Source: JACCZZ01 sp044227805
Lineage (GTDB): Bacteria > Bacteroidota > Bacteroidia > Chitinophagales > UBA10324
Direction of reading: 5' to 3'
NCBI GenBank assembly: GCA_044227805.1
Contig: JBGAWA010000133.1
Span: 1 to 6,913 of the forward strand
DNA: 6,913 bases
Part shown: positions 1 through 6,802 of the stretch, piece after piece
Position numbering within the stretch: position 1 is the first letter of the stretch
Layout: every line of letters begins with the position of its first letter
Notes under the pieces: model-generated
Seen by the model: the letters and a program-made list of their open reading frames with translations, nothing else
Database searches by the model: none
Told to the model about the DNA's origin: nothing
Made by a program: the position numbers and the translations under genes

Positions 1-1087
1 TGGGTAATTCATTGCGGCCATGATCAGGCATGCAGATCAGTATCGTGTCATTTGCCAGCACAGGATCCTGCTGAATTTTATCCCATAACCATCCTACACC
101 ATAATCTGCTTTGTGCATGTAGCTGAGGTAATTGGTAAAATTGAAATGACAGGCATCTCGGTCGAAGCTGTTGATGACTAACAGTTCGGGAGCAAACTTC
201 TGCAGTACCTGCCAGGCATACGAGATGTTCACGAGATCGCCGGTGAGTTCGGCAGTGCTGATGCCTGTTGGCAAAGGCCATTCAATCTCACCGGCGTAAG
301 TCTTGTTGAGCGTTTCATAAATAAAGCTCTTGATTTTTTCACGGTCGTCAGCCGTATTAATAATTCCCGGATAATCGGCAGCGGTCTTATCGAAGTTTTT
401 ATCCAGGAAATATTTCATGGAATTGATTTTCGTGACATCATCAGGTTGAAAGGTGATGGCGTCATGCAAATACGCAAGTCCATAACTCCCGAATGTAGTA
501 GCGGGCCTGATATAATTCGCACCATACATGGCGCCATACATTCCGTTTCTGCTGTAGTTTAAAGCAGGATAAGGGCCAAGTCCTTCGCTCATCCACCAGC
601 AGTTAATAGCGCTTCTCGCGGGATCAGTGTGTTTACGGTAATATTCAAATACTGTGGGAGCGTCAGGATTTTGATTAAGGTCAAGAGAAGATTGAGTGTA
701 GTTACCGGTGATTGCTGCCGTATGACCGTTGAAGTGCCCGGTTGGTCCTGTGGCATACCGCATTTCTTTAAACAGCGTGCCTTGTTTTACAAGCGGTGTT
801 GACAGAATAGGTTGCCAGGGTGTGTAAACGAGATTGGTTGATGGACCATCACCCACCAGCATATTGCGCAACAGATTACCTGTGGTAGGAAAACCCTGTG
901 CAGATAAGTAGGCCTGCTCTATTGACTCCTGGTGCCGAACGCCTCCGGCAAATAATACCACCACCACATGATTCACCAAGCGGTCACCGGTGCCTGCGAA
1001 CAAACGTCCGCCAGGCAGCAGGTAAGGAGCTGCAAACATTCCGGCTGTTGCCAGCCCTGCCTTCCTGATGAACGTCCTTCTCTTCAT
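1..1087 (-). CDS. Tat-exported alkaline-phosphatase-superfamily protein, DUF1501-like (partial, C-terminus beyond left edge)
   Basis: An open frame of 362 codons runs from the ATG at 1087-1085 to the left edge without a stop, so the C-terminus is missing. Residues 2-9 (KRRTFIRK) followed by a hydrophobic stretch of small residues (10-24) form a twin-arginine export signal. A strand then reads VVVVLFAGG (41-49), as at the start of DUF1501 and other alkaline-phosphatase-fold proteins. GHFNGHTAAITGNY (117-130) sits where this superfamily usually has its Ser/Thr nucleophile. FDRDACH (308-314), H325/D328 and PDHGRN (354-359) look like the Asp/His metal ligands. By family knowledge this would be a periplasmic or surface metal-dependent hydrolase (phosphatase, sulfatase or phosphomutase type). 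The substrate cannot be read from the sequence, and catalysis is inference. It is the third gene of a leftward operon, 18 bp after a lipoprotein gene. Its leader is A/T-rich with no clear Shine-Dalgarno. A Tat signal fits folding with metal in the cytoplasm before export. Confidence 0.8.
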   Translation of the reverse strand, partial: MKRRTFIRKAGLATAGMFAAPYLLPGGRLFAGTGDRLVNHVVVVLFAGGVRHQESIEQAYLSAQGFPTTGNLLRNMLVGDGPSTNLVYTPWQPILSTPLVKQGTLFKEMRYATGPTGHFNGHTAAITGNYTQSSLDLNQNPDAPTVFEYYRKHTDPARSAINCWWMSEGLGPYPALNYSRNGMYGAMYGANYIRPATTFGSYGLAYLHDAITFQPDDVTKINSMKYFLDKNFDKTAADYPGIINTADDREKIKSFIYETLNKTYAGEIEWPLPTGISTAELTGDLVNISYAWQVLQKFAPELLVINSFDRDACHFNFTNYLSYMHKADYGVGWLWDKIQQDPVLANDTILICMPDHGRNELP

Positions 1088-1105
1088 TAATAATTTTGTT
1101 TTGAA

Positions 1106-1651
1106 TTAATAGAACAGGTATTCATTCGATTGCGCGAAAGCAGCATAAATCATTTCGCTGGTGATCGTTGCATCTTTATCAATCAGGTCTTTAAAAAAGT
1201 AGGCTTCATATACTGTCGGATTCCGCAGATAGAATTTCAGGTAGGTTTCCTTCACAAATTCTGCGGTGTTGCTGCGCATCGCTTCGTTGGTGGGAACGTT
1301 GATTTCCGGATCAGCGAGTATGTTTTCGAGCAAGATATGGTTCATCAGTTCCTTGTCTCCAAACGAAAGAGCCAGTTCAGAGAGGTTATTCAGCTCATCT
1401 CCCGGAATTGATTTGTTAGTGAGGTTGGAGAAGAGTATGGAGATAAAATGCTCAGGGCTCTTTTGCTTTGTCTTTTCCGCGTTGTTGGCATAAACACTTA
1501 CAGGATTCACTTCATAAATAACATTGTCGTAGATAACCTGCGGTGATTGCTCTTTTTTACAGCTTCCGAGTGCGAACAGAAGGGAGAAAAGCAACAGGAG
1601 TGTTGCGGTGCTCTTCCAGGCTTCGGGCTGATTTTTTTTAAAATCCTGCAT
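1106..1651 (-). CDS. Small lipoprotein with one DUF4214/DUF1549-like helical motif
   Basis: The 181-residue product begins with a basic stretch, a hydrophobic core (17-28) and the lipobox LGSC with Cys31, followed by KKEQ. This is a standard Bacteroidota lipoprotein signal, so the protein is expected to be lipid-anchored in the envelope. The mature part looks helical. Residues 130-181 carry a motif that also occurs in the upstream lipoprotein: FVKETYLKFYLRNPTVYEA followed by a helix ending in SNEYLF. A weaker copy may lie at 69-110 (FISILFSNLTNKSIPGDEL). No enzyme motif is visible. The start overlaps the end of the upstream gene by 14 bp, so translational coupling is likely. The Tat hydrolase gene follows 18 bp after its TAA. 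I do not recognise a named family; similarity to DUF1549/DUF4214 is a pattern-level impression. The most probable role is as a surface or periplasmic partner of the neighbouring exported proteins. Confidence 0.85.
   Translation of the reverse strand: MQDFKKNQPEAWKSTATLLLLFSLLFALGSCKKEQSPQVIYDNVIYEVNPVSVYANNAEKTKQKSPEHFISILFSNLTNKSIPGDELNNLSELALSFGDKELMNHILLENILADPEINVPTNEAMRSNTAEFVKETYLKFYLRNPTVYEAYFFKDLIDKDATITSEMIYAAFAQSNEYLFY
1638..1651 (-). other. 14-bp gene overlap with poly-A run, likely translational coupling
   Basis: The ATG of the downstream lipoprotein gene (1651-1649) lies 11 bases before the first base of the TAA (1640-1638) that ends the upstream lipoprotein gene. On the coding strand the overlap ends in a TTTTAAAAAAAAT run. 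A ribosome finishing the first gene would reach the second start directly, which suits co-expression of the two lipoproteins at similar levels. Confidence 0.7.
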
Positions 1652-2540
1652 ACTCAGCGGTTTTAATTAGTTGTTTTTGAAAAGCAGGGTAGTCCTTGCT
1701 GAGTTGCAGGGAAGCAGTACCTGTGGTGAGTTCCTGCGACGTAGCATTTCGCAAAAGCAACTGGTTGTATGCTTTTATCACCAGACCCTGGTAAAATTCA
1801 CTGTTGGTAGTGGAAATGGTAATGAAGTCACCTTTGCTGTTGCCATCCTGCTGAAACATAAATGCCGGATTGCCATCCACCATAGCGGTACCATTAATCA
1901 GTTCGGATTCGGAAGGTGATCGCCGGTATAGATCGCTGAAAGCACCTTTCACAAAATTCTCCGAGCCCATATTGGTCATATCATAAAAATAATTGTTGAG
2001 AAATGCAGCATAATAGTCATTCACTGTAGCCGAACCATTCATGTATTCATCTGAAATATTTTGCAGTTTATATAACCTGCTCAACTCATACTGGTAGTAA
2101 ATGAAATTGTCCACATTACCGGCCAATGAGTCAAAGTAATAGACTAAGGTAACGAGCTGTATCTCATGGGCAAGTGCTGCGCTGTCAGTACCATTGATGA
2201 AATCAGCGCTGGTAAGGCTGAAAAGGACATTGTAATAGTCTTTTGAATCCATCAGTTGCTGGATAAGTGTATCCTTCGACGCATCATCCAGTTGATGGCT
2301 CTCCAGAAACAAACGGCTATCGGCAATTTCCGCCTGCGTGGGAGCCCTTCCCGCTAAATCAATATACATCCTGTTGATGTAATTGTTGATCTGAACTTCC
2401 GAAACACCGGTATAGGGTGGAGGTTCATTTCCGGTGATGGTAGTATCAATATGTAATTCATCCGCTGACTCTTTTGTACAACTCAGCCAGGAGGCAGAGA
2501 AGATCAACCCTGAAAAAAACAGCAGGAGGGGAAGTCGCAT
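1638..2540 (-). CDS. Lipoprotein with repeated DUF1549/DUF4214-like motifs, first gene of leftward operon
   Basis: The 300-residue product has a short signal peptide (MRLPLLLFFSGLIFSASWLS) and Cys21. The lipobox WLSC is looser than usual but acceptable for Bacteroidota. A low-complexity linker (about 30-46) leads to a helical body. Three segments share one pattern. Residues 52-106 read INRMYIDLAGRAPTQAEI and end in SKDYYNVLF. Residues 197-252 read LYRRSPSESEL and end in NSEFYQGL. Residues 254-300 read AYNQLLLRNATSQEL and end in TAEYAGF. The first copy resembles the start of DUF1549 (planctomycete cytochrome-associated domain), and the later ones resemble DUF4214 repeats. No heme motif (CxxCH) or catalytic site is present. 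It is the leading gene of a three-gene operon and is divergent from the DUF4331 pair. Its end overlaps the next lipoprotein gene by 14 bp. The function is unknown; the family resemblance is inference from pattern, not from a database search. Confidence 0.85.
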   Translation of the reverse strand: MRLPLLLFFSGLIFSASWLSCTKESADELHIDTTITGNEPPPYTGVSEVQINNYINRMYIDLAGRAPTQAEIADSRLFLESHQLDDASKDTLIQQLMDSKDYYNVLFSLTSADFINGTDSAALAHEIQLVTLVYYFDSLAGNVDNFIYYQYELSRLYKLQNISDEYMNGSATVNDYYAAFLNNYFYDMTNMGSENFVKGAFSDLYRRSPSESELINGTAMVDGNPAFMFQQDGNSKGDFITISTTNSEFYQGLVIKAYNQLLLRNATSQELTTGTASLQLSKDYPAFQKQLIKTAEYAGF

Positions 2541-2712
2541 CTGTCAATTTACAAATAATCTCAGAAAAGCAATTTTATGTGTGTTGGTGGTCATTGACCT
2601 GCGCTTTGTTCATTCAGCAGTATGTACTGCGTGATTTTTTTTATGGAGAAAAATCCATGTGTCAGGCAGTTTCGTAATTACCTCGATTTTCTTCACCCAA
2701 ATAAAAATCCTT
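2541..2712. promoter_or_regulatory. Divergent intergenic region holding the promoters of both operons
   Basis: These 172 bp separate the two divergent start codons, and both clusters should be initiated here. I see no perfect Bacteroidota promoter (TTG, about 20 bp, TAnnTTTG) on either strand; a TTTG at 2605-2608 is an isolated half-element. The sequence just upstream of the plus-strand ATG (2697-2710) is A-rich, as is common for Bacteroidota leaders. A near-perfect palindrome sits centrally (separate entry). Confidence 0.5.
2617..2630. promoter_or_regulatory. 14-bp palindrome, possible operator
   Basis: The sequence gcagta-tg-tactgc has perfect 6-bp arms around a 2-bp centre. It lies about 80 bp from each divergent start codon (2540 and 2713). 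Size, symmetry and position fit a site for a dimeric regulator acting on both operons. No regulator gene is in the window, and a short palindrome can occur by chance. Confidence 0.3.
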
Positions 2713-4485
2713 ATGAAACAAAAGCTTAACACACTTGTAAAGGCGGGCCTCCTGTTGCTGGTTGTCGGCAGCCTCCTTTACACAGGCAGCCAACGCGATC
2801 AGCTGACAGCATCCAGTCACCGCGAAGCGCCGCTAATCTCCGATGATCCGTTGGCAGACAACACGGATCTTTACTGCTTCCGCTCACCGGAAGATCCGAA
2901 CAGGATCATCATCATGGCCAACTATATTCCGCTGGAGTTGCCTATGGGTGGTCCTAATTACAGCACCTTTGGACAGGATATCAACTATGAGATCCATATC
3001 AAAAACAATGCGGCCACAGTGGGCGATGACATCACCTACCGTTTTAAATTCGATGCCGTTGATGAAGATCCTACCACCTTTTTCAACATCCGGCTTGGGT
3101 TGCAAAACATCAAGACCACTTACAAATGCCTTAAGAGCGTAGGTGGCAGTCCTTTTGAGAAAATTGCGGAAGGCCCAGTGCCACCCAATAACATTGGCCC
3201 GCGTTCCATTGAGGATCCTGTGGTAGGACTGGGAACAAATTATGATCAGCTGATCAATGATGCCATCACCACCGCAGAGGATGGTTCGATGATCTATTGC
3301 GGTCCGGCCGATGATCCTTTCTTTGTTGATCTGGGTGGAATTTTTGATCTCGGACAAACACGAAATGGCGGAACCGGCGCTGATGCACCACGCGATGGCA
3401 TTGCAGGCCGCAACGTGCATGTGATCGCGATGAGTATTCCCATCAGCAAATTGCAGAAAGACGGCAAGAATGTACAACAGGCCGCTAATATTCTCGATGG
3501 CGACTTTGTGATTGGTGTGTGGGCCTCTGCCAGCCGTAAAAAAGTGAAAACATTAGATGGTGAAGGAGGGGCCGTGAGTTCTGGAAAATATGTACAGGTC
3601 TCCCGGTTGGGTATGCCATTAACGAATGAGGCGATAATTCCTATCGGGAAAAAAGATCTTTGGAACTGGACTACACCTTACAATGACGCGCAGTTTGAAA
3701 AGTATTTTACGAATCCTGAACTGGCGTTGTATATGGATGATGCATTATTTGGAACGGCTGTTCCTGCATTATCGCAGCTTCGCATTCAAAAAGCATCACA
3801 GTCGGTGCTCGGCAATGTGAATTTTGGCAATGGCAATGACGGCCTTTATGTGTTGTATGGAAATGCAGCTACTACCGGAACGGCGCTGGATCCCAATATT
3901 TTTGGCAGTTACCTGTTACGCGACAATGAACCGCGCTCGGTGGACATCCTGCCGATATTCTATACCGGTGTTCCCAATCTTGCTCCTTATCAACTGGCAG
4001 TAGGCAAGCCCGACGGCAATCCGCTTGCAGCCGGTAAACCTTTTGTGAATAATTTCCTTCCCACATTCGGTGATATGCTTCGCCTGAATATGGCTGTGCC
4101 GGTTACGCCGCGCGACGATCCGAAATTCAGTTCGGAAGGGTTGATACAGGCGGCGGTGCTGGGCTTGACTGATCCTGCCTATAATGGAACGACCGAACTA
4201 CAGTTTATTCCCAACATGGATGGATTTCCGAATGGCAGACGACTCGAAGACGATGTGACACGTATTGAACTGCAAGCAGTTGGTGGTGTGGCCCTTGCCG
4301 CCATCGGACTGTGGTATGATGACCATACGATAGGAATCGGTCAAAGTCCCGTAACACAAGACCTGTTGGACGTATTGACTTATTCCACCGGCGTTGAGTC
4401 CAATGATGCACCCTTCAAAACATCTTTCCCCTTTGCAGCCAGTCCGTGGAGCGGATATGATTATCATTATAACTACACCTACTAA
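2713..4485 (+). CDS. DUF4331 family exported protein, first of a tandem pair
   Basis: The 590-residue product belongs to the DUF4331 family by several signatures: SSHREAP (34-40), DPLADNTDLYCFRSP (45-59), GGPNYSTF (79-86), YEIHIKN (92-98), RNVHVIAM (233-240), and near the end FPNGRRLEDDVTRIELQ (505-521). A Lys-rich start plus a hydrophobic segment (about 10-24) form a signal peptide or N-terminal anchor, and cleavage after LTA33 would be plausible. The biochemical role of DUF4331 is not established; I infer an extracytoplasmic protein and no enzyme class. I chose the ATG at 2713 rather than the in-frame ATG at 2659. It gives a proper signal peptide aligned with the paralog, whereas the earlier start adds 18 residues of non-signal sequence. 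The protein lacks a T9SS sorting domain and ends in the unusual tail YDYHYNYTY (582-590). The paralogous gene follows 33 bp later, so the two are very likely co-transcribed. Confidence 0.93.
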   Translation: MKQKLNTLVKAGLLLLVVGSLLYTGSQRDQLTASSHREAPLISDDPLADNTDLYCFRSPEDPNRIIIMANYIPLELPMGGPNYSTFGQDINYEIHIKNNAATVGDDITYRFKFDAVDEDPTTFFNIRLGLQNIKTTYKCLKSVGGSPFEKIAEGPVPPNNIGPRSIEDPVVGLGTNYDQLINDAITTAEDGSMIYCGPADDPFFVDLGGIFDLGQTRNGGTGADAPRDGIAGRNVHVIAMSIPISKLQKDGKNVQQAANILDGDFVIGVWASASRKKVKTLDGEGGAVSSGKYVQVSRLGMPLTNEAIIPIGKKDLWNWTTPYNDAQFEKYFTNPELALYMDDALFGTAVPALSQLRIQKASQSVLGNVNFGNGNDGLYVLYGNAATTGTALDPNIFGSYLLRDNEPRSVDILPIFYTGVPNLAPYQLAVGKPDGNPLAAGKPFVNNFLPTFGDMLRLNMAVPVTPRDDPKFSSEGLIQAAVLGLTDPAYNGTTELQFIPNMDGFPNGRRLEDDVTRIELQAVGGVALAAIGLWYDDHTIGIGQSPVTQDLLDVLTYSTGVESNDAPFKTSFPFAASPWSGYDYHYNYTY

Positions 4486-4518
4486 TCAATTTTGTCAACC
4501 ACAACTAAATTAAGAGAC

Positions 4519-6618
4519 ATGAATTCCCTGATAAAAATTTCTGCAAAAGTGGTGCTTGTAACAGGTGTCATCGGAGCTTTACTGTATTTCACTTCCAGGC
4601 ATACAGATCTTGAAGCATCCAGCCATCGCGAAGCGCCCATGATTGCCAATGATCCATTGGCTGATAACACCGACCTTTACGCATTCAGAAGCCCGGATGA
4701 TCCCAACTACATCACTATCATTGCCGGTTATGTTCCGCTTCAGTTGCCGCAGGGTGGGCCGAATTACAATTCATTCGGTACTGACGTTTCCTATGAGATT
4801 CACATCAAGAATGATGCATCCACCACAGGCGATGATATCAAGTACCAGTTTCGTTTCAGGAAGGTGAATGAAGATCCTTCTACGTTTTTCAACATTCGTT
4901 TAGGTGCGCAGAACCTCAAAACCAATTACACCTGCTGGAAAACGGAGAATGGCATTTCCAAGAGCATCGTTTCAAACGGTGTAGTGCCTCCGCCGAATAT
5001 CGGACCGCGCTCCATAGAAGATCCTACACTTGGATTGGGTAGTACCTATGAAGATTTATACACTTCAGCGGTTACAACAGCTACCGGATCAGGTGGAGAG
5101 ATCATTTACTGCGGCCCTGCCGATGATCCGTTTTTTGTTGACCTCGGTGGTGTTTTTGATCTTGGTCAGACACGTGCCGGCGGAACAGGGGTCAATGCTC
5201 CGGTTGATGCGGTGGCCTGTCATAATGTGCATGTGATCGCCATGAAGATACCCATTTCTACCCTGCAAAAAGACGGTAAAAATGTGAGCCAGGCCGCTAA
5301 TATCCTGGATGGCGATTATGTGATTGGTGTTTGGGCTTCTGCCAGCCGTAAAAAAGTCACCACGCTGAAGTCAAATGGTTCTACCGTGACCATTTCCGGT
5401 CAGTCGCCTTTTGTACAGGTATCGCGCCTGGGAATGCCGCTGACCAATGAAGCCGTGATTCCGATCGGTGACAAGGATTATTGGAATTCTACTACGCCTT
5501 ATAATGATGCAGATTTTGAATCCTACTTCTGCAATCCGGAGTTAGGGCTTTATATGGATGATGATCTTTTTGGCGGCGCCGTACCCGGATTAGCTCCATT
5601 GCGTATTCAAAAAGCATCGCAGACTGTTTTAGGAAATGTTGACTTCACCAATGGCGCTGATGGTTTGTATGTGCTTTATGGCAATGCAGCTACGATCGGA
5701 ACGGCACTTGATCCGAACATATTCGGAAGTTATCTGCTTCGCCAGGGACAGCCGCGATCGGTGGATCTGCTGCCCATCTTCTACACCGGTGTGCCGAATC
5801 TTGCGCCCTATCAGCTGGCAGTGGGAAAGCCAGATGGCAATCCGCTCGCTCCCGGAAAACCGTTTGTGAATAATTTTCTCCCTACGTTCGGTGATATGCT
5901 GCGGCTGAATATGGCTGTTCCACCTACACCGCGCAACGATCCGAAATTCAGTTCCGAAGGCCTTATACAGGCAGCAGTGTTAGGCTTAACGGATCCTGCA
6001 TACAATACCACCACGGCACTTCAGTTTATACCCAATATGGATGGCTTCCCGAATGGCAGAAGACTGGAAGATGATGTAACACGCATCGAACTGCAAGCAG
6101 TCAGTGGTGTTGCCCTTGCCGCCATCGGACTCTGGTACGATGATTATACTATAGGAACAGGACAAAGTCCGGTAACTACCGACTTACTGGATGTACTGAC
6201 ATACACCACAGGCGTGGAGAAAAATGACACTGCATTTCGTACAGCGTTTCCTTATGTACAGGTTCCCTGGAGCGGCTATGGAAAATGCAGCGGACCGGCC
6301 GGCGTCTATTTGACGGGCATGAGGGCAGGAGGGTTGGATATTGGTGCACCGGAAATGGTGGCCGTGCAGAACTATCCGAATCCATTTACGGATTTCACCA
6401 ACTTCAAATACCGTTTGTCAGCCGATTCACGCGTGACAATCCGCATCATCGACCTCACCGGAAAATTCATTGCAACAGTAGAAGACCAGGGGAAGAAAGC
6501 AGGCAGTTATGAAGTGCGCTGGAATGCACCTGCCAGTCTTCCGACAGGTGTTTATATCGCCACGATTGCTTACAATGGTATCATCACCACTACCCTTAAA
6601 ATTAATCATGTGAAATAA
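4519..6618 (+). CDS. DUF4331 family protein with C-terminal T9SS type-A sorting domain, second of tandem pair
   Basis: The 699-residue product has a signal peptide with hydrophobic core 10-24. The DUF4331 body (about 34-588) carries SSHREAP (34-40), DPLADNTDLYAFRSPDDP (45-62), CGPADDPFFVDLGG (198-211), NVHVIAM (236-242) and FPNGRRLEDDV (510-520). A linker (about 589-616) leads to a type-A T9SS sorting domain (618-699): NYPNPF (618-623), VTIRIIDLTGKF (639-650), AGSYEVRW (661-668), LPTGVYIATI (674-683) and a terminal TTTLKINHVK. By family knowledge this domain directs export through the outer-membrane T9SS and is then cleaved, leaving the body secreted or attached to the surface. The molecular function of DUF4331 is unknown. 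I chose the ATG at 4519; an in-frame TTG at 4492 would only add nine polar residues before the signal peptide. The gene is followed by a strong terminator. It has five cysteines in the mature region against three in the paralog. Confidence 0.95.
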   Translation: MNSLIKISAKVVLVTGVIGALLYFTSRHTDLEASSHREAPMIANDPLADNTDLYAFRSPDDPNYITIIAGYVPLQLPQGGPNYNSFGTDVSYEIHIKNDASTTGDDIKYQFRFRKVNEDPSTFFNIRLGAQNLKTNYTCWKTENGISKSIVSNGVVPPPNIGPRSIEDPTLGLGSTYEDLYTSAVTTATGSGGEIIYCGPADDPFFVDLGGVFDLGQTRAGGTGVNAPVDAVACHNVHVIAMKIPISTLQKDGKNVSQAANILDGDYVIGVWASASRKKVTTLKSNGSTVTISGQSPFVQVSRLGMPLTNEAVIPIGDKDYWNSTTPYNDADFESYFCNPELGLYMDDDLFGGAVPGLAPLRIQKASQTVLGNVDFTNGADGLYVLYGNAATIGTALDPNIFGSYLLRQGQPRSVDLLPIFYTGVPNLAPYQLAVGKPDGNPLAPGKPFVNNFLPTFGDMLRLNMAVPPTPRNDPKFSSEGLIQAAVLGLTDPAYNTTTALQFIPNMDGFPNGRRLEDDVTRIELQAVSGVALAAIGLWYDDYTIGTGQSPVTTDLLDVLTYTTGVEKNDTAFRTAFPYVQVPWSGYGKCSGPAGVYLTGMRAGGLDIGAPEMVAVQNYPNPFTDFTNFKYRLSADSRVTIRIIDLTGKFIATVEDQGKKAGSYEVRWNAPASLPTGVYIATIAYNGIITTTLKINHVK

Positions 6619-6634
6619 TAGATGAGTGTAATTT

Positions 6635-6674
6635 AAAAACCGGATGTGCTGATATTTCAGCCATCCGGTTTTTT
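6635..6674 (+). terminator. Rho-independent terminator of the DUF4331 operon
   Basis: The hairpin lies 16 bp after the stop codon of the second DUF4331 gene. Arms 6635-6646 (aaaaaccggatg) and 6662-6673 (catccggttttt) pair over 12 bp. The stem continues with gctga (6648-6652) pairing tcagc (6657-6661), leaving one bulged base (6647) and a four-base loop. The right arm ends in a run of six T (6669-6674). The matching A run on the left arm means it could also stop leftward transcripts. Confidence 0.92.
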
Positions 6675-6685
6675 GATGTTTATGA

Positions 6686-6726
6686 TTAAACCCACATTTT
6701 GCAGTTCAAAGCGGCAACGGGTTTAA
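6686..6726. repeat. First aaaccc...gcagttc element plus 8-bp inverted ttaaaccc/gggtttaa
   Basis: The element aaaccc (6688-6693), 7 bp, gcagttc (6701-6707) has the same two blocks as the elements at 6735-6753 and 6784-6802, but with a longer spacer. Bases 6698-6711 match 6791-6804 at 12 of 14 positions. In addition ttaaaccc (6686-6693) is the exact inverse of gggtttaa (6719-6726), which is itself part of a near-palindrome (6718-6731). The function is unknown. Confidence 0.5.
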
Positions 6727-6734
6727 CCCCGACG

Positions 6735-6802
6735 TAGAACTGCTTAGGGTTTGTGAAACATTTTCTTTTCTTAACAAATTGAGCAAACCCTTAGCAGTTC
6801 TA
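6735..6802. repeat. 19-bp inverted repeat, 18/19 matching, 30-bp spacer
   Basis: The left arm 6735-6753 and right arm 6784-6802 are inverse copies of each other with a single T/T mismatch (6745 against 6792). The spacer 6754-6783 is A/T-rich. There is no T tract directly after the right arm, so it does not look like a normal intrinsic terminator. It could be a paired protein-binding site, a recombination or transposon-end remnant, or an RNA hairpin. No transposase gene is present within the window. Confidence 0.75.

Noticed and set aside
78..281. Small open frame overlapping the Tat hydrolase-like gene in another frame
   Set aside because: The 362-codon frame through this region has an export signal and enzyme-like motifs; the short frame is explained as its shadow.
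1631..1651. Programmed frameshift at the TTTTAAAAAAAA run fusing the two lipoproteins
   Set aside because: The frames would require a +1 shift, not the -1 shift such A/T runs favour, and the second gene has its own complete lipoprotein signal, which makes no sense inside a fusion.
2659..2712. Upstream in-frame ATG for the first DUF4331 gene
   Set aside because: It would put 18 extra residues before a standard signal peptide, and the paralog aligns from the ATG at 2713.
2884..3477. A 197-codon open frame on the minus strand inside the first DUF4331 gene
   Set aside because: It is fully antisense to a gene with clear family signatures, its translation has no recognisable domain, and it has no own upstream region; it is a shadow of the coding strand.
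4492..4518. TTG start nine codons upstream for the second DUF4331 gene
   Set aside because: The ATG at 4519 gives a normal signal peptide aligned with the paralog; the extra residues are polar and lie in the intergenic gap.
6718..6731. Near-palindrome cgggtttaaccccg as an independent operator
   Set aside because: It is imperfect and part of the larger cluster of gggttt/aaaccc elements, so it was not listed separately.
6735..6802. Integron attC site
   Set aside because: The arms do not carry the RYYYAAC/GTTRRRY core sites, and there is no integrase or cassette structure nearby.
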